Shown here: piece by piece, positions 23,552-34,057 of the stretch
Position numbering within the stretch: the first letter of the stretch is position 1
Layout of the letters: the number at the start of each line of letters is the position of its first letter
Assembly: GCF_036669915.1 (NCBI RefSeq)
Contig: NC_089316.1
Span: 20,952,554 to 21,016,553, forward strand
Length of the DNA: 64,000 nt
From: Pocillopora verrucosa
Taxonomy: Eukaryota; Cnidaria; Anthozoa; Scleractinia; Pocilloporidae
Direction of reading: 5' to 3'
Position numbers and translations under genes: made by a program
Notes under the pieces: generated by a model
The model's input: the letters and a program-made list of their open reading frames with translations, nothing else
What the model was told of the DNA's origin: nothing
Database searches by the model: none

Positions 23552-24882
23552 TTAACTCTTCGTGGAATCAAGGGTAATGCTTCTATCTACTGCTTTTTTC
23601 TCTTCCATGTTTGATGCTTGGACGACTTTCAGTTGTCTCAGTCTACTGCTGACAGCATCGAAAAATGCGTTCCGTTCTTTTGAGCCTTTGCAACGAACCT
23701 CATCAACAAGTTCGTGCAACTTACTTTCGTTTGCGGTATCCTTTGCATCCAGAAGTGCATCGTTTATTACGCCAATAAAAAAGTTCATGCAGATAATTGT
23801 TAGAGTGAAAAGAATAGCAAAGACGAATATCTTGGCGTATGTGCTGTTTACCTCTGCTAATTCACTGATTGGTCTGGCTTTTACTCTTCCAAGAGTCAGT
23901 TCGAGTTGGAAATAAGCTGCTTTTAGCACTGAGGAGTAGCGCTCAGATCCAGTGCCAAACATCAATACACCGACGTGAAGAAATGCCACGAAGAGAATCA
24001 ATAGGACAATGCTAAAGGATGAAAGAGATTGTGCAGATATCGTCAATGCTTTGGAGAATACAGCAACATGTTTATTGAAGCGAATGACTCGCAAGAGTTT
24101 TGCAGTGACGATAAACATCAGGATTCCAAGTACAACATTTTCTGCTTCATGCCAAATGATAGCTTTTTTGAAACTTATATTTGCATAACTGTTTTCTTTT
24201 AACCTTGCCCATGTTGAAGAGACTATGATTTGTCGTTTTATGTACAAAACCACGGCCAACACGGAGAAAACAACCTGGGACATCTCCACCCAATTCCACA
24301 CGGACTGGAAATACCGGGAACGGTGATTGTAAAGCTTGAAGAATTCTCTTCCCAAAAACAGCAGAACGGATACAGCGTATAGTAAAATGCAAATCAAATA
24401 GAACTGATATGAAGCTGTGTTTGTAGGATCAAGAGAAAGAATGTCAGTTTGTACCAAAGCTTCTTTGAGTCCTAATGCCTCAACTTCGTAAAAGTATGTG
24501 GCAACACCTAAAATATTCACCGACGGGTTAAACACGGAAAGCGGTGCGAGAACCGCCCGGGTTTGCCTGTAAAGCCAACCGTTGTTTTGCAAAGTGGTTA
24601 CGGCTTTGAACCCCGTATGGCTCTTGTACCCGAGGTCTGCTACAAATCCTCCTCCACGATAAAATGAGAACTGTCCCCACTCTGACCCGCTATCACTTTC
24701 TTCCGTATTTTGATATCGCCATGGCTTCGGGCAAAGTCGAAATAAATCTTCGTCTCTCGTAGAGTTGCCGACAAACCTCCAGCCCGGCTCATAGAAAGCG
24801 GTCTTGTCTTCGTTTGTTTCCGAATATCCTTCGTAACATTCCTGGAAAGTTGTCTCCATGTATTTTAACACGTTGCATGGTG
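23552..24882 (-). pseudogene. Polycystin cation-channel exon
   Basis: The exon opens after acceptor 'aaacttacag' with PCNVLKYMETTFQECYEGYS, matching the cysteine pair in the extracellular polycystin (TOP) domain. It continues through five to six helices, including YLICILLYAVSVLLFLGREF and VVLGILMFIVTAKLLRVIRF. The pore region ends in FTLTIICMNFFIGVINDALL, typical of PKD channels. It joins the 25159-25327 exon in phase (TCG A|CA CCA). This stretch alone is open for about 440 codons, so the lesions elsewhere are recent or it is still partly used. Confidence 0.85.
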
Positions 24883-25158
24883 CTGTAAGTTTAATAAAAA
24901 AGGGACATTTATTAGAAAGTTTGTTTTGGAACTCATTCAATCTACAGGTATAGCACACCCCCAATAGTCTTTATCGTGTAGAAAAATTTAGTTAAAAACC
25001 GGATATTCACTTGTGTCCTTTATTTTTTTTTTTATAAAATAGAATATAAAAATCTTGACAACGTATGCTTTACGCTTTGACAGAAAAAAAAATTGTATTT
25101 TCTAGGCGTCTCCTTTATGGTGGGTTAGACTTAAAAGTAAATAAAAGAAAGGACTTAC

Positions 25159-25327
25159 TCGATTTCACTCTCAGTTGCCTTAATCGAGCCATCCCGACGA
25201 GAAGAGAGCGTTTATTACCAATGTACATTGTTTTTTTCTCCTCCTGACCGTTGTACCATCTACCGGAAAACACTCCAGGAATGAAAACTTCCCGCAGCCA
25301 GCTCCAGTACTTCCTGTCATCTGCTAT
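25159..25327 (-). pseudogene. Polycystin extracellular-domain exon (WxWL...WYNGQ...LRQLRV)
   Basis: It encodes IADDRKYWSWLREVFIPGVF, then RWYNGQ and MARLRQLRVKS. These are hallmark segments of the PKD extracellular domain after TM2. It begins in phase 0 after acceptor 'ttgaactcag' and ends with one extra base, which completes a codon with the next exon. No lesion is seen in this exon. Confidence 0.88.
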
Positions 25328-25792
25328 CTGAGTTCAATAAAAATTAATACGTTACTTAGAATTTGTGACTGAGTCACCTTTCGTATCGCTTATTATGGAT
25401 ATGATCTTTAAAACGGACTAAATAAAAAGAAAGTCAAGAACGGGTGATGTGCTGGTCGGATTTCACGGACCGGGATGGAGGCATGAATCGCTGGTGGATC
25501 AGGAACATTTAGAAACAGGTAAGGGAGCCAAGCCATTATGATGCAAAGTCTGACAAGAATTGATACAAATTCTAACCAAAATTCGAAATGTGATCATAAA
25601 AGTTGTTCTATACACAACCCATGGACTTGAAAAGTAGCAATAATTCCCGATAAAGAAAAGAGGTGTTTACGCTTTGGAGGATACGTTTATGTCGTGAAAA
25701 TAAATTTCAAATAGGGTTTGGCAATCCAGAATCAATCGTTGGGTAATATCAGTCTTTTAACAATTTCTTCAAACACAATAAATGTTACTCAC

Positions 25793-27049
25793 ATTGTTAA
25801 AATTGGGCAGTCTATCTCGGATTGATCTGGTCATTAAGTAGCGATGGTCATTTCTGTTTCCATAGCACACTACCATTAACTAGAAAACGAAAACCAAGTA
25901 GATACCCAACTCTGTGAAATAACGTGACAGGTTCTGTTTCTTGGCCTAGCGTTTCCTCATCTTTTCTACTTCCGCTAATTTCAACGTCCACAGCCTTTGT
26001 TTTGAGCAACCGCTTTCAACTTGATTAGAGTCTTCACATTCAGGTACCGTTGATCTCTTCGCCTTCATCTTGATAATGGCCGCCAAAACTACAGCTGTAA
26101 AGAACACTTTAACTGGTTCCATGATTGTGACTTCTTGAGTAAAGGAGATAACCATTGAGGACAGCCACTGCTCACTGACACACTTTTCCCAAATCAGGCT
26201 ATAGAAGATTGTAAACGTAGCAGAAATAGCACAAGAACCGAAAAACAAGAACCAGGCGATACCTTTGATTAAATTAGCTTTATAACAAGGACTGTTGTTA
26301 CTCGAGGACTTTTTGGATGCTTTTTTAAATAAAAGCACTATTAGTATGTTTATTGGTGCCACAATGAGCGCACTTTCAATACCAGTAACTACTTGTCTCC
26401 ACGAGAATTTCAGCGGTCCAACTTGAATAGGTTGTTCATATTTTCCTTGGAGCTCATAAAACATTGCGTTTTCAAACATGGATGTCAAAAGCACTGAAAG
26501 GCGGCAAGAAACCCGCTGTACTCTTGAAAAGTGACTTCTCTTTGGTTTGGCAGGAACTGACACCCAGATATGTAGCTCCGTAAGCCCTCTCCGCCAGCGT
26601 CTTGCAACCTCACTGGCAAAGTCCATTTGAGATACCGTTGCTTGAAACATTCGCTCGATACGCCCGTCTCCGCGCTCAAGAGCAAACCACTGACTGACCA
26701 TAAATTTCCAAGACTGATTGGATTGTACGTCCCGAATGAAAATTTCCTCTAAAAACCACGAAGGACTGTCACCAAAGTTGTTATGACCAATCTTCACTTC
26801 TCGAACCATACCAAGAGATTTGTTAACACACAGTACAAACATGGCCGAGTTACCTCGAGAGAAGAACACGCCAATTGAACCAGTCTCTTCTTGGCTGAGC
26901 TGAAGAATGCCACTCCTTCCGTCAGAACCGTAAATCTCCATAGCAACTTGAGCTGTTGTGCCTGAGTATATCCAGACTCCTGTAGTTATTACTATCTCGT
27001 ATTCATATGCACTCTCTGGAGAGGATGGCAAATGGACTGCTAAAACGTT
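25793..27049 (-). pseudogene. PLAT-domain and TM exon with two in-frame TAG codons
   Basis: After acceptor 'tttttcttaag' the frame gives NVLAVHLPSSPESAYEYEIV and a PLAT/LH2 domain (TGVWIYSGTTAQVAMEIYG ... WFLEEIFIRD). Helices around ESALIVAPINILIVLLF and GIAWFLFFGSCAISATF follow. TAG at 25946-25948 follows EVEKMRKR. Twenty-one open codons (AKKQNLSRYFTELGIYLVFV plus F) lead to TAG 25880-25882, and then LMVVCYGNRNDHRYLMTRSI continues in the same frame. The last block matches the end of TM2 in polycystins (WLxMVVSYxNR), so tryptophan is expected at the second TAG. Donor AAT|GTGAGT. Confidence 0.85.
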
Positions 27050-27294
27050 CTTAAGAAAAATGATAATACCATTAATGAATCGGTGATTTACATTTATTTA
27101 CTTTTTCCCTTACTTAAAGAAAAAAATATATATATATATATAGATATTAAAAAACTTGGAAACCTTAAATGATCTCTGTGATTTCTTCCAAGTTTGCTGA
27201 TCACTTTTTTTGAGGATACTTAGAAAAATATGAATTCTGCAAGTTTTCAAAGCATATTAAGTTCTACATAATACAAATTATATTCAGAACTTAC

Positions 27295-27426
27295 ATTTTT
27301 AGAGTCTTCTATGTCTGTCTTCCTGACGATAACAAGCACAATCACGTAACTTAGGAAAACCAACGCCACCGCCAAAATAACTGTGATATTTCCAGATTCT
27401 GGATACGCAGAGATATCATGATGCAA
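27295..27426 (-). pseudogene. Polycystin TM1 exon
   Basis: The frame HHDISAYPESGNITVILAVA then LVFLSYVIVLVIVRKTD gives one clear helix and a basic cytosolic edge, as expected directly before a PLAT domain. Donor AAT|GTAAGT joins in phase 0 to the PLAT exon at 27049. The acceptor 'attcgcgtag' is my choice. A GPS cysteine motif expected just upstream was not found. Confidence 0.65.
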
Positions 27427-27478
27427 CTACGCGAATAGCGCGTCCAAGAAGTATGAAAGCATTTGTAAATGCATTTAC

Positions 27479-27560
27479 CTTGATTTTCTCCTCAAAATTC
27501 ATCCTGGTTTCTAGTGTAACAAGAACAGAGTTTGCTAATTGTGCCGCTTTTCCCAAGTCT
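27479..27560 (-). pseudogene. Possible short exon between REJ and TM1
   Basis: A frame LGKAAQLANSVLVTLETRMN then FEEKIK ends at a donor (AAG|GTAAAT). An in-frame TGA lies just upstream and no strong acceptor is visible. The sequence looks like an amphipathic REJ/GAIN-type segment but cannot be assigned by motif. Confidence 0.35.
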
Positions 27561-27804
27561 CGTTTTCAGATGACTTCCTGGAACAAACTATCATTTGGCA
27601 TCAGAAAGCTTTTGATTTTATCTGGTCTTAGACTCTGGGAAGGTCTAACCTATGGAAAGAGCATCAGTCACTATTTATCAAGTTGCATATTTAGAAAAAT
27701 TTGCCCTTTAACCTCCGATGGGCAGCTGTCAAAAAAAAGACAAAATTATGTCAAAAAAATTTCCCACCTACATCGATATTAGAGTACCTACCGACCAAAC
27801 TTAC

Positions 27805-28402
27805 CTGTGCTGTTAGATAGAGGCAGAAATTCCGAAGTTATCAGTCACAACAACGTTGAGTCTTATGTTATAGTTTTTTTGCATTGTTCCTAGGCGGTAT
27901 CCCAAGAGTAACTATGGAGTTGTTGACGCCATGATATAACACAGTGTACATACCGTTCTTTAGTCTATATTGAAAACGGTAGGACAGAGGGGTGCTGTCA
28001 CTTGTCCAGTTGACACAACTCAGAGTAAAGTATGATTCCAAGGAGATGCCGCTTGACAGAGTGATCGAGCATGTCCCCCTTGTGGGCGGTAACGCAGTGG
28101 AAATGTCATAAGCTGACATCGCCCGTAAACCGTCGGTAGTTGTGATAAATAATGCTAAGCGGTACTTATTTCCAGCAGCAAGGGAACCTCCATTTACAAC
28201 AATGTTGCTTGCATTTAGTGGTGTACTTGTAATGAGTTCTAAATCATATTTTCTTTGCCAAGCAGTGGACGCGTTTCCCTCATATCGCTGGTAGAGTATC
28301 CACTCATTTGAAGAAATTTGGAAGCACTGTAATCCCTGACATTCTGAACTGACGCTAAGACGTACTGAGGGGCTGATTTTAGGCAGACAATCAATGAAAC
28401 AT
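27805..28402 (-). pseudogene. REJ-domain exon with frameshift and stop
   Basis: The exon opens CFIDCLPKISPSVRLSVSSE and continues through GNKYRLALFITTTDGL and PPTRGTCSITLSSGISLESY. The last block is the REJ motif G-x-C-x-I-x-P/L-x-x-G-x-x-L-x-x-x-F. At 27874-27880 an A7 run shifts the frame. Removing one A restores NIRLNVVVTDNFGIS, the expected next strand. TAA at 27813-27815 then follows in the restored frame, just before donor CACAG|GTAAGT. Confidence 0.8.
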
Positions 28403-28726
28403 CTAGAATGAAGGAAAGAATGGTGATTACATAATGAGATTGTAGATCAATGCGGCGTAAGAAGGGTCTTGCGTGTTGAGAACAATGGTGGTCATAGTAA
28501 CCGCAACAGAAACAAACGCAAAACACAGCGACACGAGGCCTTTATGAAAGGTCGTCCGAAACAAATAACAAGAGAAACAACAGCTATGGCAAAAGCAACA
28601 GGAACAACAACAACAACTGAAGCAGTAACGACAATAAGAAAATAGGAAAATAAATCGGGATTTCAGTCGCAAGGAAAATAACAAACAACAGCAGCAATAG
28701 CATCAACAACACGCTAAATTTCTTAC

Positions 28727-29119
28727 CTTTGATCGATTTTAGGGGGATCTCCTTTCGACTAGTGGATGACTTGATAAACGCTAGCATTGCGATAGTCTTT
28801 GGTCACAACCAGTCTAACTATGCAGATATCACCAAGAGACATAGCCCCTGTATCCAAGGAAATTTGCACGCCAGATGCTCTTCCATTATGTTGCAAAGCT
28901 GACTCGTTTACCTCTGTAAAGAAATCTCTCTTTGTTTCCAGCACAAAGGAGTAATTCCCTGTGATCTTACCATAATGCCAAGTAAAGTTCATTCCCGATT
29001 GGTCATCATGTGCAGCTTCAGGGTCATATGAGGGTGAGCCATCCAACGTGATGTTTTCTTGGAGTCCTCGAATCACCTCAGCGCCGCCGGAAATGGCTGC
29101 AACAAGGTCCTGAGTCTTA
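28727..29119 (-). pseudogene. REJ-domain exon with in-frame TAG
   Basis: It encodes TQDLVAAISGGAEVI, ITLDGSPSYDPEAAHDD, FTWHYGKITGNYSF and RLVVTKDYRNASVYQVIH, the start of a polycystin/suREJ REJ module (LDGSxSYDPD, FxW). TAG at 28759-28761 interrupts, and then SKGDPPKIDQR continues in frame to donor CAAAG|GTAAGA. The split AG|A codon joins the next exon to give RCFIDC. Without the TAG, the exon would be intact. Confidence 0.82.
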
Positions 29120-29668
29120 CCTAAAAGCCGTTGCAACAAAAACAAAAGTTTGTCACTTTCTAAACTTAGCTTACTGTTAATCAGAATGGTTCTGCTTTGT
29201 CATCAGTTTGCTTTGGCAAAGCTGTAGTAGCCAGTAAAAGACATTTTCAGATTGCTTTTCGGGTTAAGTTTCTAACATGGAACCATTGTAATATTACCTC
29301 AAGAAATACCCCCTACTCAAAATACTAAAGAGTTTCTCTTGTATACCCGTTTATGTTCCTTTATGAAACAGCTACAATAGCGTTTGTCAAAAACACGAAT
29401 TAAAATATTGGATACTGTCCTTCCCACACTTTTAAGACAAAACCCTCGCTCCAGAAAAGGGTGGCATGAAAAAGGCGCTGTAAGAAAAGAAGAACGACGA
29501 AAAGTTTATTTTCAGGTGTGCTCAAAATGTATCATAGTGCTTAACACTCCAAAAAAGCTGAAAAGATGCCATGTGAAATTGGAAAAAGCCTAACTTTTGG
29601 AAAATAAGCAACCTTCAGTTGTTGATGACGATAATGAAGTCGGTGTTAGTAAAACTGTCATTGTTGTC

Positions 29669-29788
29669 GATACTGTCCATGTTGATGATCTTGTGTATGT
29701 TGGTGATGCTGTCCATGTCGGTGATGCTGTCCATGTTGGTGATGCTGTGTAGGTTGGTAATGCTGTCCATGTTGGTGATGATATTGTT
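29669..29788. repeat. 18-bp minisatellite
   Basis: About six to seven imperfect copies of 'gatgctgtccatgttggt' in tandem. The tract lies between REJ exons and the candidate exon at 30.6 kb and is not obviously coding, although it is open on the minus strand as a Thr/Ser/Pro repeat. Confidence 0.8.
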
Positions 29789-30433
29789 AATGATTCTTCT
29801 GATGACGAAAGGATGAAAAGAACAAAAAGAAATAGTAACATTTATCTAATTAGTTTGAAAAGCCTCCTCTCTTCTTTGAAGACAATACCATACAGGTTTT
29901 TTATATTAATTTGAGGCAATTAAAATGAAGGTTAATAACGACTAATTAGTATTGTTAAGGGATGGCGCACATATTGTTCGAAGTAAAAGAAATAAAACAA
30001 CAAGGTCAACAAGGCTTAGTTAATTCCTTGACTAACTTTCACAAAAGAAGGCTGAGAGCCAAAGAAAGAGGGCTAACTACGAACTCTCAGCTCGTAAGAA
30101 CAAACAGGTATATGGGCAACCGCTCAAAGGAAAGCACTCGACGAACATTGTAAAAAACAGTGATAAAATAGCCCAATGAAGGAATGCGATTTCTGACCTT
30201 AGAGAGCCTATTTATACACTTGTAAATGAAAGAGATGGAATACAGTGTGTTCTCTGACTCTTCAAAAGCTAGCTTTTACAACAGTGGAAGTAACAAAAGT
30301 AAAGCATAAGACGCATAGAGCGTAGACACACTTTAAAATGTTGGCTTTTAGCCAAAGATAGGGAGATAAATAAAAAATTCCTAAAAAAAAATTCTCAAAC
30401 TATCAACTTTCTGAGAGTCAAGTCAGCGTGCTA

Positions 30434-30620
30434 TCAAAGTGTCTCAAACTCATCCCAACATCCGTAACAAACGAATGTAAAATTAGGCAACAACTCTCGC
30501 CATCGGTTCAAACTTGTATTGCCTATGAGAGCTACTTGGAAGGTGTCAAAAGCGCCACTTGAAGAGGTTACTGTAACTAAGCCAAAATATAATTTGTCAC
30601 GCAATAAGGTCACGGCTCTG
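30434..30620 (-). pseudogene. Possible exon upstream of the REJ region
   Basis: Acceptor 'tcaactctttcag' is followed by AVTLLRDKLYFGLVTVTSSS, FDTFQVALIGN and LLPNFTFVCYG. The pattern (VTSxSGxxDTxxV, PNxTFVC) is like the beta-rich segment before REJ modules. A canonical donor is lacking; a weak one inside VCYG could join the exon at 29119. A direct join to the upstream CTLD exon is out of phase, so another exon would be needed. Confidence 0.4.
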
Positions 30621-31878
30621 AAAGAGTTGAAAAACAAATGCTGCTTTAAACCTCAAAAAAACAGATAAAGGTACAACAACAGTCATTTTGAGTAAGACAG
30701 AAAAAAATAGAGGAGGCCAAAGTGTAACTCGACAGCAGAGTAGTAGAGCACCAGCAAGTCTGTCTGAGGTTTTTAGACAATACAGACGATTTAGATTGTT
30801 TCTCTTAAGGTGAAGTAATGCGATATAGTTTTTTTTTAAAAGTTATGCTCTTTTTTTGTAAAAAAAAAAACTGAAAGCGTTAGGTACACAAAGTGTCCCA
30901 TCTCAACCCTCCTAACCAAAATAATTAACTCTTGCATGCCACGCATGCCTATGTTTATCTTTTTGGTAAGCAGAACATCAATTAAATTCCAACTCAGTAT
31001 TGACTTGAATGAAAGTGATCTTCGCAGTGATATGCACCTTCAGTATTGACTATTTGTTAAATAAGAAAATGTATCACGCCCTCTGGTGACCAATGAGAAC
31101 AGAGATAACCCTTACTAACCTCGCTATAGCATAATGGTTGCTAAGTCAATCGAGATGTCTGCCATATTCGAATTAGATGCAGGATGGTCAGTTTATTATG
31201 TTCACTGCACAAATTGCATCGCATTGAAATTAGCCCCTACAGCTTTCCAAACGATCGGATATTAAAATAGAATACAATTAACATAAAAGTGATTCCCCTA
31301 TGCGAAGAACAATTAAGTCTGCATGTCTTTTTAATTAGTTTTATAAAGTGATAATCGGCATGTATCTTAACCGACATGAGTCCTTAGCTCTTCACAAAAG
31401 ATAACGCACCTCACATCATCATGCACTGTTATCTAACAAAACAATGGGACTGATGATTCTTTGTAATTGGTATTCACCGTCATTTTTTTCAATCGAAAGG
31501 ATAAACTAACTACATGAAAATAACCGATAACTGAAAGTTTCATGACTGTTGTTACTCGCAAGAGTGATAGTAATAGAACCACCTGTATAACTTTCCTCTG
31601 CTTACTAGCTAAGCCGTTAAAAGTTAAACATGTATATCGTGTAAACGTTCATTGAGATTGTTTTAAAACATATTTTCATTCATGCAAATGCAATTATTCA
31701 CTTGATCCTGACTATCAGAGGGTTTATATAAATCCTTTCGTGAGTATCACAAAGGATAGCAAAGAACGTTTTTATTACGTCTAAGCGCTTCTGGTGTCTT
31801 TTAGTTTACTCAAAATAATGTTATAACACAGAAAAACAAAAAAACAAAACAACCAAAAAGACAAAAAAAACAACTTAC

Positions 31879-32274
31879 CCGTGGAAATCTCACAAATATA
31901 AGTTTGTCCCCAAATTCTACCACCACTGCCAAAAACGCCCTGTTCGCCATGACTGGACCGCTTGTATATGAAAGCTGCATCATTTTCACCACTTGGCTCC
32001 CCTTTTCCCCATTTACAAATAGTCAGCGATCTTCCACTCACCCAGGTCCAATTTCCGGCGTTTTTTGTTAAACCAATACTCCACATATGTATAGAGCTAC
32101 TGCATGTAGCTTTTCGCCTTTGAATCTCGTCATTGATGAAAGTCCATTCCTCTTCGGTTTCAATGGAAACTAGGTCCTTTCCTTGGCTTCGGCAAGTTTC
32201 TCTGTTCCAGAGCCAGGATAATCCTTTTACCGAAAATATGTACCAAGAGTTTTTAAAAGTTATATTTGGGCATT
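31879..32274 (-). CDS. C-type lectin domain exon, CTLD1 copy A
   Basis: The exon starts after 'tttgtag' with ECPNITFKNSWYIFS. It includes the CTLD core SIETEEEWTFINDEIQRR, WSIGLTKNAGNWTW, WGKGEP and ends YICEIST. Its four cysteines fit a CTLD. The EPN/QPD calcium-sugar motif is EPSGEND, so mannose-type calcium binding is uncertain. It is phase 1-1 (396 bp), a symmetric shuffling module. It is intact. The downstream partner on this strand is the polycystin locus; the upstream partner is CTLD2 at 33607-33984. Confidence 0.8.
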
Positions 32275-33606
32275 CTACAAAATGATAAAGAGGAAAAGTA
32301 AAAGACTAATTATAATAATGATGATAACCAAAGTGATAATTATAAACATAATTATGATTATTTATGGCAGCATACAAAGATTATAATCACAATCTCAATA
32401 CACAAGAAAAATAAATGAAATGGAAAACGTGACTTATTCTCTATAAAATTCCCATTTTTGTAACATCTGCAGTTTATGTTTGATCAGTGTCGATTGATAC
32501 AATATATCTTTCTTCACTAAGGCGTCCGCCATCTCTGACCTGCTTTTCAAAATTAGTTAACTTCGCATCAGCTAGGATCATTTTCTGAGTTCATGTAATT
32601 TTGGTAGTTGAGTTTTTAAATATTAATCAGTTCCTAGTTATGCTGACACCTTCCCCACCCCTCCCCCTATTCTTCTTCCCCCATTCGAACAGACTCAAAA
32701 AACTATATTAAATGTAAATACAAGTTCTCGTATATGTACAACTGGAGATACACAGGTTTTTTTTTGAAGCGTGCATGTGCTTTTTTCTAAAGCACCCTCC
32801 ATTGACAGGTGTCAGATTGTGACAGATGCTCGTAAAAAATAATTTTTCGAAGTTTGTTTGGAAACCTTTTAAATCACCTTTTTCGTTACACAAATAAAAA
32901 TATTGCAGCGAAGCCTCCCTTTAATTTGCATCAACTCAATCTGTTTCAACTACCATTTACAAAAACCATTAAAAAAAACTGTTCAGTTCATGAAGGATCT
33001 TGCTTTAATAACAGCCCTAACTCATTTGGGTTCTCTAGAAAACATTTCGTTAAGTTTAAGAAAAAATAAAGCTGTTATTCACCAGCCTAGGGTCGGTCTG
33101 TTTTGGGAAAAACTGTGCACTCCGTCTTAAGTACTGGTGCGCAAGACCTTTAGCACAGTCTTACCCAATGAATAACATATTTATCACTGACTTGTAAAAG
33201 AGACACACAAACACACACTCGCGCACGCCGCACAAAACAAAAATAGTTCAGTGCGTTATGTTCCAAACAATATAATACATTCTCTGACCCTTGTGAACAC
33301 GCCTTGTAACTTGTGGTGAAGAGAAATTCCTTTGGCTAGATTATCCCAATCGCAGCTCGCTCGACAAAAGTGGTGAAAAGTACAATTTCGATCGCGGTTT
33401 TCCAGCTGCAGGCGATGTAAAAGAGAAAAATTCTAAAGTGATAACTTTTTTTTGAAACATGTGTTCCGGAAATTTTCATGGGAATTGTCTTCAACTACTA
33501 GCACAATATTTTAACTTTTAGAACGCAAGAGCAATTTTCATGACACAAGTGCAAGACTGTAATGTTTCAGCACATAATGTACTTTATGGTTGGAATGTGA
33601 TCTTAC

Positions 33607-33984
33607 CTCCGGGCATCTCGCAAATGTAGGCATTTTTTTCATCACCTCGAGAGATACCATTAAAGAGGCCTCCATTCTTGGATATTTCCGCCCATGTGTC
33701 GTTACCATCTGGCTCAGAATCTCGCCATTTCGAAATATTCATTTGTTCTCCAGTCTTCCAGACCCAAACCCCGTCTTTATTCTCTAAACCAATGTGCCAC
33801 GCATTAGTATTCCAAGTACGACGCTTTTGAATCTCATAATAATTGATAAAATTCCATTCTTCTTCAGTCTCGATGGAAACTAAGTAACCTCCCAGGGTGG
33901 AGCAGACAACGCTGTTGAAAAACCAATTTCTTCCGCTTTTCGAAAATGTGTAAGAGGAGTTTTTGAAACAGGTTGGTTGGCACT
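33607..33984 (-). CDS. C-type lectin domain exon, CTLD2 copy A
   Basis: After acceptor 'ttttctcatag' the exon reads CQPTCFKNSSYTFSKSGRNW, SIETEEEWNFINYYEIQKRR, WHIGLENKDGVWVW, ISKWRDSEPDGND and AYICEMPG. EPD-type spacing (SEPDGND) is close to the EPN motif of calcium-dependent lectins, so ligand binding is possible. It is phase 1-1 and 378 bp, joining in frame to the CTLD1 exon (G|AA = E). No signal-peptide exon was identified upstream. Confidence 0.8.
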
Positions 33985-34057
33985 CTATGAGAAAAAAATA
34001 AACAAATACATAAAGGAACGAAAAAACGTATATTGATGATAACAATAGTGATAACAA

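Larger units (their letters stand above)
23207..29119 (-). pseudogene. Polycystin-1-like locus (REJ, PLAT, channel) with in-frame stops
   Basis: Exons (minus): 29119-28727, 28402-27805, ?27560-27479, about 27426-27295, 27049-25793, 25327-25159, 24882-23207. In order they encode a REJ region, TM1, a PLAT domain, further helices and a polycystin channel with the extracellular TOP-type domain. Intact PKD1-like proteins act as membrane receptor/channel subunits. Lesions in otherwise conserved exons are TAG 28759-28761, +1 A in an A7 run at 27874-27880, TAA 27813-27815, TAG 25946-25948, TAG 25880-25882 and TAA 23552-23554. Most junctions remain phase-compatible. I read this as a young pseudogene. 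A broken allele, or partial rescue by a 90-nt intron or RNA editing, cannot be excluded. CTLD exons at 31.9-34.0 kb may have been its N-terminus. Confidence 0.8.

Noticed and set aside
28427..28787. Leu/Cys-rich hydrophobic minus-strand frames
   Set aside because: They come from a GTT/CAA-rich simple-sequence intron between the two REJ exons; hydrophobicity is a composition effect.
29669..29788. Tandem repeats as a CRISPR array
   Set aside because: Units are adjacent without spacers, and the locus is a eukaryotic intron.
29590..29841. Thr/Ser/Pro repeat protein on the minus strand
   Set aside because: It is the 18-bp minisatellite read in an open frame; no splice sites or conserved context.
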